Below, in pieces: positions 1-7,085 of a DNA stretch of 8,881 nt; the first letter of the stretch is position 1; the number at the start of each line of letters is the position of its first letter. A model generated the notes under the pieces. That model was not told the DNA's origin and did no database searches. It worked only from the letters and a program-made list of their open reading frames with translations. Location: NCBI GenBank assembly GCA_964539665.1, contig CAZIKB010000191.1:1-8881 (forward strand), given 5' to 3'. Source of the stretch: CAZIKB01 sp964539665. Its GTDB lineage: Bacteria; Zhuqueibacterota; Zhuqueibacteria; Oceanimicrobiales; Oceanimicrobiaceae. The translations under genes and the position numbers were made by a program.

Positions 1-577
1 TTGCACCATGCCATTTGATTTCTGTTAACAATCTCGTATTGCGTCCGAGACGCCACCGGTAACCGAGGAACGGTAAGAATATCGTTGAGGATGCTTCATC
101 ATCGAAATTTTGCGAAGTTAAAGGAATAGCAAAATCAAAACCAGTGTAAAGCATTCCCGTGCCGATCCGCCAGGCCGCGGAGCTCGAAATTAAAGGATAG
201 AAACGGAAACGGCTGGAGACGTCAGATTTGAAACTGGCAAAAGCTAAAAGGCGGGGTTGAATTCCAACTGTTGGTTTTGCTCCTTCGTTTAAAAACGGAA
301 ACCAGGCAGCGCCCACATCCAAACCGCCTACCTTGTAAAACATAGAAAGCACATGCAAATTACCATTTAAGTTTATCCGATCAGAGAGCCCATAATTGGA
401 GCCAACTGTCGCATAGGGAACCGGAACACGGGCGCCAAATGCAGCTATAACTGGGCCGCCAAAACTTAAATTGGAATATAATTTACCCCTGCCTACAGGC
501 TCAAGATTAGTGTGAGCTGCACAACTCATAAAAAACCCCAATGAAACAAATCCAATAATCATTAAATATTTCTTCAT
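1..577 (-). CDS. Exported barrel-like outer membrane protein, 3' end beyond window
   Basis: The frame is open from ATG at 577-575 to the left edge (192 codons seen, no stop), so the gene is partial. A GGAGG Shine-Dalgarno at 588-592 sits 10 nt before the ATG. Residues 1-18 form a signal peptide (MKK, then a hydrophobic run) ending in MSC-AA with Cys19. This could be a lipobox, but Phe and Met at -3 and -2 are poor, so ordinary cleavage is also possible. The rest is rich in Gly, aromatic residues and alternating polar/hydrophobic stretches (for example 'GLDVGAAWFPF'), as in transmembrane beta strands. I infer an outer membrane beta-barrel or surface-associated protein. I do not recognise the family and assign no substrate. 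It has its own upstream spacer and is probably not part of the sugar operon. Confidence 0.6.
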   Translation of the reverse strand, partial: MKKYLMIIGFVSLGFFMSCAAHTNLEPVGRGKLYSNLSFGGPVIAAFGARVPVPYATVGSNYGLSDRINLNGNLHVLSMFYKVGGLDVGAAWFPFLNEGAKPTVGIQPRLLAFASFKSDVSSRFRFYPLISSSAAWRIGTGMLYTGFDFAIPLTSQNFDDEASSTIFLPFLGYRWRLGRNTRLLTEIKWHGA

Positions 578-642
578 AATTAAATGTCCTCCAGTTTATT
601 TCAAAATCAAGCATTTTTTCACAGCCACATAATCGACTACTT

Positions 643-696
643 CTAATTTATAAATAAAAGCAATGAACCGTATATTAAACCTAATTTGGTTCTCAT
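643..696 (-). CDS. Possible 17-residue hydrophobic leader or small membrane peptide
   Basis: ATG at 696-694 is preceded at 7-nt spacing by GGAGG (complement of 704-708), and the frame closes at TAG 645-643. The peptide reads MRTKLGLIYGSLLLFIN: two basic residues, then a hydrophobic run. That resembles a signal-peptide start or a tiny membrane peptide. It lies 65 nt upstream of the exported-protein gene on the same strand, so it may be a leader ORF of that transcript. It could also be the surviving 5' tip of a decayed exported-protein gene. The ribosome site is as good as that of the real gene downstream, but 17 codons can arise by chance. Confidence 0.25.
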   Translation of the reverse strand: MRTKLGLIYGSLLLFIN

Positions 697-823
697 TATT
701 GTTCCTCCACTATAACTAAAATCATTGGTTTGATTAACAACTTCTTTCGCACCGCGTATGTCTGTTGGAAAATTAATTTTTAGGATTAACAGAAAACTCT
801 AATTATTTTATTATATTTGAAAA

Positions 824-839
824 CGAAAGTTATCTTTCG
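824..839. repeat. Short inverted repeat CGAAAG-TTAT-CTTTCG
   Basis: A perfect 6-bp stem (824-829 with 834-839) encloses a 4-nt loop. There is no T-run on either side, so it is not a standard terminator. It could be a small hairpin or a protein-binding palindrome, or chance. Confidence 0.25.
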
Positions 840-854
840 CGCAAAAGGAATGGC

Positions 855-911
855 TGCATGATTGGGAGATTGTTTCTTTCTGATCCGATACCAGCCTGGC
901 TTTCGTCCCTG
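855..911 (-). repeat. Possible relic of a dispersed intergenic repeat
   Basis: This is a GC-richer island inside AT-rich spacer. Read on the minus strand it carries GGGACGAAAGCC near one end and AAACAATCTCCCAATC at the other (876-861 on plus). From memory this resembles the end of the widespread non-coding repeats that contain GAAGCAATCTCCC. No second copy is in the window, so repeat status is inference only. Confidence 0.25.
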
Positions 912-1018
912 TTTATAAAAATGTAATTATTTTACAAAAAAACAACATTATTTTAGGTTATCAAATAAAATCTTTTTTTGTTTGCAGCTGTGGAGGTACC
1001 AGAATTAATGAGACTGTA

Positions 1019-1045
1019 CAAAGATTGCCTGTATATTTATCTTTG
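1019..1045. repeat. Inverted repeat CAAAGAT / ATCTTTG downstream of the sugar operon
   Basis: A perfect 7-bp stem (1019-1025 with 1039-1045) has a 13-nt loop. It lies about 50 nt beyond the stop of the 829-aa gene in its direction of transcription. No T-run follows, so it is at best a 3'-end stabilising hairpin or a weak terminator. Confidence 0.25.
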
Positions 1046-1095
1046 CAGGATTTGAAGGTAAGCCAGGAAAACTGTATTTTAGGTCAAGAGGTATT

Positions 1096-3585
1096 TCATT
1101 TCTCTCTCCACTCCAAAATTTTTTTCTTAAATTCTTCTACTAATTTAGTTGCAATGCGTGTATTTTTGGCTTCGGCTAATACATGATAAAAGGCTTTATC
1201 CCGATCAGGAATGATCAGCACCCCGGCGTCATCCAGAATCAATTTCACACCGTCAACTAACAGCCGGGTCTTGTCTTCAGAGAACTCTGTTAAATGACGC
1301 ATAACTTTACCTTTGGCTTCCCAGGGACAGGGTACCACGGCCTTATGAAATGCACGTTTTGGAGTTTCATCGTCGAGCTGGCCCAAAGAATACCCTGTTT
1401 TGGCCATGAGTTCTAAAATCTTAACAACAGTATACATGCCATCAAATGCAAAGTGAAAATCTGGAAATATAAATCCGCCCTTAGTACCGAGAGCAAAACT
1501 CACCTCCGGGTCTTCCGTGGATTGGATAATGGATCCCGCTTCGTCAGCCGTATACACAATTTCAATATTATTATTATTTGCAAATTGTTCAACCTGACTT
1601 GGAATGGAAACCGGCACAGCGATTTTTTTAGGAGTGTTTGTTTCCAAAAACAATCTGGTAATCAATACAGTAAGACGTTCACCGCGGATTATCCGTCCCT
1701 TCTCATCAACACAGATTACTTTTTCAGCGCCTGCGTCAATAAAAAAACCGGCATCTGCCCGGGTGGATTGAACAATATGAGTAAGATTTTTCAAAGCCTG
1801 TTCAAATTGTTGGGGTGTACGGGTTATTCTTTCAGGATCGAGATAAGCATTTAACGCAATGACTTCACATTCGAGTGAACCAAGGATTGAGGGAAACACC
1901 TGAGTTGCAGCTCCACATGAATAATCGATTACTACTTTATAATTCGCTGATTCAATGGCAGGAATATCTATATGAACCAGAAAATCTTTGATATAAGATT
2001 CAGCAACCCGAACCGGATAATCGATTTTGCCTACTTTGTCAAATGCTACCCGTGGGAAATCTTCCCGGTAAAATATGCGTTCAAATGCCTTGGTTATGTG
2101 CGGTGAAAAATCTCTGCCATCACCATCAAAAAATAAAATGTCTAATAATTTTTTTTCAAAAGGAGAACGGCGAACATGTATCCCCCCTTTCTCTTTTGTC
2201 GAACGAAGCGAATATCGAACAATCGGAACGGGCATAACTTCCAGGCTGCGAGCATTTACCCCGGCAGACATTAGTCCACAAATAATCGATCGCGAAATCA
2301 TGCGAGCAGCCGGTGTGGCGTCCCGACTCATGAGCACAAAATCACCTTTGCCAATCCAGGCCCCGAAGGCCGCTCCCAATTTTGCTCCGAATTCCGGCGA
2401 TATTTCATAATTTGCCAGGCCTGTAACCCGCGCATCTGTAAATAATTCCCGCTGCCACATATCGCCCCATACCAGACTGGAGTTAACCACTGAACCCGCA
2501 TCCACTTCTTTCTTTGGCCAGATTTTTACATTGGCGTTTATACGGCAATCTGCGCCAATTATTATTTGGTCACTTATAAAAACATTTTCTTCGAAATAGG
2601 TACTCTGTCCGATGACAGTACCCGAGCCAACCACATCATAAGTTAATTCACAATTTTTACCAACAATTACATCATTCCAAAGAATGGTATTTTTTAATGA
2701 AGAATTTTCACCTATCTCACAGTTTTCACCAACAACCGTGTTTGACAGATAAACGCCTTTTTCTATTTTACAGTTTTTCCCGAGAATAACTAATCCTTCA
2801 AAAGTGACACCTTTACCGATCTTACAATTTTCACCTTGCCGGAACCCGTCATTAGGTTTTTCTTTAATTTCTAATCCAATCTGACCATTAAAAGCATCCC
2901 AGTGTACCTGGTGATAAGTTTTTAAATCGCCAATATCTTTCCAGTAGCAATTGTCGATGAATCCATATAACGGTTGGCCTTCCTGCAACAATTTGGGAAA
3001 GAGATCCCTGGCAAAATAATACATCTTATTTTCCGGAATAGAAGCAAAAGTCCCAGGTTCTAAAACATAGATGCCCATATTAACCGTATCGCTAAAAATC
3101 TGCCCCCAGGATGGCTTTTCCAGGAACCGGGTGATACGATCGTTTTTGTCGGTTATGGCAATTCCAAAGGGAGAGGGATTGCTTACACGAGATAACGAAA
3201 GGGAAGCTAACGCTTGTTTCTCTTTGTGAAAAACAATAAAACGCGTAATATCTAAATCTGTTATGGCATCCCCGGATACTACCAGGAAAGTATCTTCAAT
3301 TAGATGGGCAGCCTTTTTGACTGCGCCGGCAGTGCCGTAATCTTCTCCTGGCGAAATGTAGGATATTTTAACATTAAAATCCGAGCCATCGCCAAAATAG
3401 TTCATAATGTATTCTGCCTGATAGTGGAGAAGAAATACCAGCTCGGTAATGTTGTGTTTTATTAGGTGATTTATGGTATGTTCCAGAATAGGCCGATTGA
3501 CGACCGGCACCATGGGTTTTGGTACATTTATCGTAAGTGGACGTAACCTGGTTCCCAATCCCCCTACCATTATGACCGCTTTCAA
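1096..3585 (-). CDS. Sugar-phosphate nucleotidyltransferase fused to phosphomannomutase-like domain
   Basis: This 829-aa cytosolic fusion has three parts. Residues 1-235 are an NTP-transferase domain with GGLGTRLRPLT (8-18), KPMVP (23-27), metal Asp106 in GDAITD, EKPS (156-159), NMGIYV (169-174) and KDIGD (216-220, second metal Asp217), all intact. Residues 250-375 are a hexapeptide left-handed beta-helix. Residues 390-829 follow the phosphohexomutase fold, but its signatures are altered: TASHNP reads RRSPF around Ser474, DGDxDR reads DAGAEK (617-622), GExSGH reads GTKGGF (700-705), and RPSGTEP is replaced near PDRDKAF (793-799). The likely reaction is NTP + mannose-1-phosphate (or a related hexose phosphate) to NDP-sugar, and mutase activity is doubtful. 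Fusions of this type are usually annotated mannose-1-phosphate guanylyltransferase. The start is TTG at 3585-3583, set by GAGGTG at 3592-3597. The gene lies 3 nt after glgC, as the last gene of the operon. Confidence 0.9.
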   Translation of the reverse strand: MKAVIMVGGLGTRLRPLTINVPKPMVPVVNRPILEHTINHLIKHNITELVFLLHYQAEYIMNYFGDGSDFNVKISYISPGEDYGTAGAVKKAAHLIEDTFLVVSGDAITDLDITRFIVFHKEKQALASLSLSRVSNPSPFGIAITDKNDRITRFLEKPSWGQIFSDTVNMGIYVLEPGTFASIPENKMYYFARDLFPKLLQEGQPLYGFIDNCYWKDIGDLKTYHQVHWDAFNGQIGLEIKEKPNDGFRQGENCKIGKGVTFEGLVILGKNCKIEKGVYLSNTVVGENCEIGENSSLKNTILWNDVIVGKNCELTYDVVGSGTVIGQSTYFEENVFISDQIIIGADCRINANVKIWPKKEVDAGSVVNSSLVWGDMWQRELFTDARVTGLANYEISPEFGAKLGAAFGAWIGKGDFVLMSRDATPAARMISRSIICGLMSAGVNARSLEVMPVPIVRYSLRSTKEKGGIHVRRSPFEKKLLDILFFDGDGRDFSPHITKAFERIFYREDFPRVAFDKVGKIDYPVRVAESYIKDFLVHIDIPAIESANYKVVIDYSCGAATQVFPSILGSLECEVIALNAYLDPERITRTPQQFEQALKNLTHIVQSTRADAGFFIDAGAEKVICVDEKGRIIRGERLTVLITRLFLETNTPKKIAVPVSIPSQVEQFANNNNIEIVYTADEAGSIIQSTEDPEVSFALGTKGGFIFPDFHFAFDGMYTVVKILELMAKTGYSLGQLDDETPKRAFHKAVVPCPWEAKGKVMRHLTEFSEDKTRLLVDGVKLILDDAGVLIIPDRDKAFYHVLAEAKNTRIATKLVEEFKKKILEWREK

Positions 3586-3588
3586 AAT

Positions 3589-4860
3589 TTACACCTCGAA
3601 TTGTCTTGGTCGTATAGTTGCTCCCGGTGAGATTTCCACATTTTGATAATCTATTGCTTTTAACTCTGGATGTAAAATACTATTCTTACCTATTTTTAAA
3701 TCAGGAGGAACTTCAGCGTTCTTTCCTACCACGATGAGCCCGCATGATAGATGATCAGGATTTTCTTTATTGGCAATGTCAGCCTTACCTGCACCCAGAC
3801 TGGCATTTTTTCCTATGATAGCTTTTTTGTCTAAAATACTCTCGCATACCCGGGCCCCTGCATGGATTCTGGTATCGTGCATCACAACAGAATCAACTAC
3901 AATTGCTCCCTTGTCCACAAAAACCCCTGGGGATAAAATTGAATTTTCTACATGGCCTTTAATTTTACAACCTGGTGAAATAACAGAGTTTTGAATCATA
4001 CTTGTTGGTGAAATAAATACAGGAGGTCGATCTCCTAATCGCCCTTCTTCTTCAAAACTGGTGCGCAGTCCCCAATTTTCCACCATTAATCCCGAGCTCC
4101 TGTCCAACAAATCCATGTTAGCCTCCCAATACGCCTTTACGGTGCCAACATCCCGCCAGTAGCCGTCAAATGGATAAGCAAAGACCCGGTCAAGTTCGAT
4201 AGCCGCGGGAATTATATTTTTCCCGAAATCATGTTCTTTGTGTGTTCGCAGCACATGTAGCAAATATTTTGTATTAAAAACATATACTCCCATGGAAGCT
4301 AAATTATTGTGGGCTTTTTCCGGTTTTTCTTCCCACTCACTTATTCGGTTATTTTTTTCCGTTATGGCGATGCCAAAATGTTGGGTTTTTTCCCAGGGGA
4401 CATACATCATGCCAATGGTCAAATCTGCATGGTTTTTATTATGAGAATTAATTAACTTTGCATAATCCATTTTGTAAATATGATCGCCAGATAAGATTAA
4501 CACACGCTCCGGATTGTTTGATTCCATGAAATCTATATTTTGTCGTACGGCGTCTGCTGTCCCTTTATACCAGTTAGATTTTTTTTGGCCGGTTCTTGGA
4601 GGTAAAATTTTAGCGCCGCGTGTCCGCCCGATAAAATCCCACGGCTCGCCGGTACCAATATGCTTCATCAAAGATAATGGATTATATTGAGTGAGAACAC
4701 CCACTGAATCCAGGCCGGCATTCATAACATTACTTAGAGTAAAATCGATGATACGGTAAATCCCACCAAATGGTACAGCCGGCTTTGCCCGAAAATGACC
4801 TAAAATATTCAGACGAGTTCCCACGCCGCCGGCTAACAACATCACTAATGAAGAACTCAT
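3589..4860 (-). CDS. glgC: Glucose-1-phosphate adenylyltransferase, canonical catalytic form
   Basis: It makes ADP-glucose from ATP and glucose-1-phosphate for alpha-glucan (glycogen) or trehalose-type pathways in the cytosol. At 423 aa it has the usual family length. Intact motifs are GGVGTRL (11-17), RAKPAVPFGG (24-33), GTADAVRQN (100-108), metal Asp126 in SGDHIYKM, EEKP with Lys179, SMGVYVF (189-195) and YWRDVGT with Asp237 (234-240). The C-terminal third is a hexapeptide beta-helix. The Escherichia coli fructose-bisphosphate contact Lys39 (FGGKFR) is Ile34 here (FGGIYR), so activator choice may differ. The ATG overlaps the stop of the upstream paralogue as ATGA (4860-4857), which suggests coupled translation and a shared complex. 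No glycogen synthase or branching enzyme is in the window. Confidence 0.93.
   Translation of the reverse strand: MSSSLVMLLAGGVGTRLNILGHFRAKPAVPFGGIYRIIDFTLSNVMNAGLDSVGVLTQYNPLSLMKHIGTGEPWDFIGRTRGAKILPPRTGQKKSNWYKGTADAVRQNIDFMESNNPERVLILSGDHIYKMDYAKLINSHNKNHADLTIGMMYVPWEKTQHFGIAITEKNNRISEWEEKPEKAHNNLASMGVYVFNTKYLLHVLRTHKEHDFGKNIIPAAIELDRVFAYPFDGYWRDVGTVKAYWEANMDLLDRSSGLMVENWGLRTSFEEEGRLGDRPPVFISPTSMIQNSVISPGCKIKGHVENSILSPGVFVDKGAIVVDSVVMHDTRIHAGARVCESILDKKAIIGKNASLGAGKADIANKENPDHLSCGLIVVGKNAEVPPDLKIGKNSILHPELKAIDYQNVEISPGATIRPRQFEV
3592..3597 (-). promoter_or_regulatory. Shine-Dalgarno GAGGTG that fixes the TTG start of the 829-aa gene
   Basis: GAGGTG lies within the last codons of glgC, 6 nt before TTG 3585-3583. 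No ATG lies nearby that keeps the complete MKAVIMVGG nucleotide-binding start; the next in-frame ATG would cut into that motif. The TTG is therefore very probably real, and translation of the two genes is coupled. Confidence 0.7.
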
Positions 4861-6134
4861 GATATACTCAATCCTGATTCATACTTTTGTTCTATAAAAT
4901 TTTTTGCCTTCAATGAAGGATAAAGTATACAATTTCTGCCTATTTGAATTTTTATCGGAATCTGTACACCCTGGCCGATGAGTGTGATACCTGAGTTTAA
5001 AAGTCCAGGATATTCCCGATTTGGCGTGAGTGTTTCACCTGCGCCGATACAACTATCTGCGCCAATTTGCACCTCAACATCAGCAATGACTTTGTCCAGC
5101 GAAGCGCCGGCTCTTACAACTGTATCAAATAATAATATTGAATTTTTTACGTCAGCGCCTTCCTCTATTTTTACACCAGGAAACAGGACACTCTTCTGCA
5201 CTTCACCATTTACCTCGCAGCCATTATGTATTAATGAATTTTCAATTCTTGCCCCGGGCCCTATTCTGGCAGGGATTCTGTCCCGAAGACCATTTTGGTC
5301 CAGATTCGTACGCACCTGCCAGGCTTCAAAATCGATTTTTGGTTTATTATCCAACAAGTCCATATTTGTCTGCCAATACTCATCGATAGTACGGGTATAA
5401 GCCCAGTAACCATTAAATTTATAGCCATAAACCTTGAATCTTTCCAGCATCTTTGGAATAATATCGCGGCCAAATTCAAATGAATGAGAATTGCGGGCAT
5501 TTTCAACCAGCACCTCATATAATACGGATGCTCGAAAAAGATAAATAGTTAAACTGGCCCAGGAGTATTTCATTTCAGATGGCTTCTCTTTATATCCAAT
5601 AACTCTTCCGCCGATTTTGCCATCTTCATCGTCAATCTCGGCTACACCAAATCGGTGGCTTTGTTCAGGATTTATAGGGATGAATGCCACCGTTAAATCA
5701 GCCTCTTTTTCAAGATGATAATTTAACATGAGCCGATAATTCATTTTATAAATGTGATCTCCTGACAGAATGAGAACGTTTTCGGGATTGTGCTGTTTAA
5801 TGAACTCCAGATTCTGAAACACAGCGTCACTTGTGCCCTTATACCAGTCATTTGCTTTATACCCTGTGGAAGGCGGCAGCATGGTAGCGCCTCTATCTCT
5901 GCCAACAAAATCCCACCACGTGCCAATGCCAATATGGTTAATCAAAGAGTATGAGCGGTATTGGCTGAGAATACCCACATTTTCAACACCGGAGTGCATA
6001 AGATTGCTCAAAGGAAAATCAATGACACGGTACATACCGCCGAAAGGAACTGCAGACTTAGGGCGCTGGAGAGTTAAAACACTTAATTCATCAACCCGTC
6101 CACCGGCGAGTATCATAGCTAACAGTTTTTTCAT
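4857..6134 (-). CDS. Divergent GlgC paralogue, probably non-catalytic or regulatory subunit
   Basis: This 425-aa protein aligns with GlgC over its whole length, including RPKSAVPFGG (24-33), GTSDAVFQN (100-108), SGDHIYKM with Asp126, KEKP with Lys184, and the C-terminal beta-helix. Two catalytic signatures are changed. The glycine-rich loop reads GGRVDEL (11-17) instead of GGxGTRL, so the arginine is lost. The second metal-binding motif reads YWAYTRT (243-249) instead of YWRDVGT, with Tyr246 in place of Asp. SMGxYxF is SLTIYLF (194-200). Fold residues are preserved and there is no frameshift, so this is not a pseudogene. I recall this variant as a recurring subfamily that databases label GlgC. 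By analogy with GlgD and plant large subunits, a regulatory partner for the adjacent GlgC is likely. No clear Shine-Dalgarno precedes ATG 6134-6132. Confidence 0.85.
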   Translation of the reverse strand: MKKLLAMILAGGRVDELSVLTLQRPKSAVPFGGMYRVIDFPLSNLMHSGVENVGILSQYRSYSLINHIGIGTWWDFVGRDRGATMLPPSTGYKANDWYKGTSDAVFQNLEFIKQHNPENVLILSGDHIYKMNYRLMLNYHLEKEADLTVAFIPINPEQSHRFGVAEIDDEDGKIGGRVIGYKEKPSEMKYSWASLTIYLFRASVLYEVLVENARNSHSFEFGRDIIPKMLERFKVYGYKFNGYWAYTRTIDEYWQTNMDLLDNKPKIDFEAWQVRTNLDQNGLRDRIPARIGPGARIENSLIHNGCEVNGEVQKSVLFPGVKIEEGADVKNSILLFDTVVRAGASLDKVIADVEVQIGADSCIGAGETLTPNREYPGLLNSGITLIGQGVQIPIKIQIGRNCILYPSLKAKNFIEQKYESGLSIS

Positions 6135-6154
6135 TTATTGCAATGTTTTATATT

Positions 6155-6183
6155 TAGTTAACGATTTTTATTGCGTTGTACAA
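6155..6183 (-). promoter_or_regulatory. Weak candidate promoter of the glg operon
   Basis: On the minus strand TTGTAC (6183-6178) is followed after 17 nt by TAACTA (6160-6155), ending 20 nt before the ATG. The -35 is fair (four of six) but the -10 is poor. It is the best-placed box pair I found upstream of the operon. Confidence 0.2.
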
Positions 6184-6257
6184 AGAAAAGAGATTGCAGG
6201 CTTCTTGTGATATAACACATGCTTTAGTATGAGTTAAATCCTAAATAAATTAAAATA

Positions 6258-6404
6258 TTAAGTAAGTATAATAATTAATACTAAGAGAATCAAGATAAAA
6301 TCCCGTCGCATTTGTCTGACTGGAAGCAGAAATGATTTAGAACAATGGAAATGAAAATAGAGCTTTAACTGGATTGAAGGAGTATTGGAATTTTGTCTTT
6401 TCAC
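6258..6404 (-). CDS. Possible 48-residue single-span membrane peptide
   Basis: A GTG at 6404-6402 is preceded by GAAAGGAG with 8-nt spacing (GGAG is the complement of 6413-6416). The frame runs 48 codons to TAA 6260-6258. The N-terminal half is polar and basic, starting KRQNSNTPS. A basic patch RQMRRD then leads into a C-terminal hydrophobic tail of FILILLVLIIIL. That layout fits a small inner-membrane protein with a tail anchor, although about 13 residues is short for a full span. It starts 66 nt after the Rieske stop and ends 123 nt before the glg operon, on the same strand. The tail is encoded by AT-rich DNA that would give Ile and Leu by chance, and I recognise no family. Confidence 0.33.
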   Translation of the reverse strand: MKRQNSNTPSIQLKLYFHFHCSKSFLLPVRQMRRDFILILLVLIIILT

Positions 6405-6470
6405 AGGCCACACTCCTTTCTAACTCTGATCTGAATTCACCAGTTATTATAAATGGAATCAGGAGTAATA

Positions 6471-7085
6471 CTACATCCGTAAAATAGACCCGGGTCTTCC
6501 CCACTCGCCTTTTTCTTCGTGAAATATTATGCTCTTGTTTATTAAAATTTGGCCATCTTCTGCCAGGGTAATTTGCGCGCGTTCCAAAGCTTTTTGAGCC
6601 GGCCCTTCAAAGTTTAAACCTTCGCGAGTAAATCCACTGCCGTGGCAGGGACATTTAAATTTGTTTTCTGCGACCAGCCAACGTGGCGTGCAACCCAGGT
6701 GTGTGCAGATGGCAATTAGGGCAAAGATACCTTCTTCATTACGTGCAATCCAGACTCGTTTATCCTTTACCCATTTTGTGGCAACCGTTCCGATGGAGTA
6801 TTCATCCGGAAAACCGGCTTTAAAAACAGTAGAAGGTTCAAAGAGCACGCGTGGAAACATGTATCGCAGGGAACCGATTAACATTGTAGCAACAAAGGAG
6901 AAAAATGCGACCCAGCCTGCCCGGCTGAAGAAATTCCTTCGACTCATCCAGATAGTGTCCTGTTCGTCGACCGCGACTTGCTTTTTGGGAGAAAGCTTTT
7001 CAGCCTTTACCGGCTCCTCAGATTTAGCTTCGGGTTTATCTCCAGCAGTACTATGATTCTTTTTTTCTGATTTTTCGTCGGACAC
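6471..7085 (-). CDS. Rieske 2Fe-2S protein with Tat-type membrane anchor
   Basis: I place the start at GTG 7085, because GGAGG lies 7 nt upstream (7093-7097) and the 26 residues before it resemble another family; an ATG 78 nt further up also keeps the frame. The protein is 204 aa. Residues 1-45 are a charged, disordered Lys/Glu tail. SRRNFF (48-53) is a twin-arginine motif followed by a membrane span (about 56-72), which serves as an uncleaved Tat anchor. The Rieske domain carries CTHLGC (127-132) and CPCHGS (145-150): cluster ligands Cys127, His129, Cys145 and His148, with disulfide Cys132-Cys147. FEGPA (159-163) is the proline-loop equivalent. It should face the periplasm and accept electrons from quinol in a cytochrome bc1/b6f-type complex. 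No cytochrome b gene follows, so the partner is elsewhere or the role is different. Confidence 0.9.
   Translation of the reverse strand: MSDEKSEKKNHSTAGDKPEAKSEEPVKAEKLSPKKQVAVDEQDTIWMSRRNFFSRAGWVAFFSFVATMLIGSLRYMFPRVLFEPSTVFKAGFPDEYSIGTVATKWVKDKRVWIARNEEGIFALIAICTHLGCTPRWLVAENKFKCPCHGSGFTREGLNFEGPAQKALERAQITLAEDGQILINKSIIFHEEKGEWGRPGSILRM

Larger units (their letters stand above)
578..1095. other. 518-nt AT-rich spacer without a normal-sized gene
   Basis: This stretch separates the end of the sugar operon from the start of the exported protein, both on the minus strand. No frame of normal length is open in it. It contains a 17-codon reading frame with a good Shine-Dalgarno (643-696), a GC-richer island at 855-911, and two inverted repeats (824-839 and 1019-1045). 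I see no convincing GC-rich hairpin with a T-run to terminate the operon ending at 1096, and no strong sigma-70 box pair for the gene starting at 577. Confidence 0.6.
6135..6470. other. 336-nt spacer between the Rieske gene and the glg operon
   Basis: It holds one plausible small reading frame (6258-6404, minus), the weak glg promoter candidate near 6155-6183, and otherwise AT-rich sequence. I see no GC-rich hairpin with T-run after the Rieske stop, so read-through from the Rieske gene into the glg operon cannot be excluded. Confidence 0.5.

Noticed and set aside
922..936. TGTAA / TTACA hairpin as terminator of the sugar operon on the minus strand
   Set aside because: It has only 5 bp of mostly A:T pairs and lies about 160 nt past the stop codon. 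The T-run following it on the minus strand is short.
1008..1055. 15-codon plus-strand ORF after GGAGG (992-996)
   Set aside because: The 11-nt spacing is long, the peptide (MRLYKDCLYIYLCRI) has no recognisable character, and it lies opposite the operon's 3' flank. Probably chance.
4978..5400. 140-aa plus-strand open frame opposite the glgC paralogue, and similar frames at 1453-1854 and 5833-6210
   Set aside because: Their residue composition follows from reverse reading of conserved GlgC or fusion-gene codons; no plausible ribosome site or family resemblance supports them.
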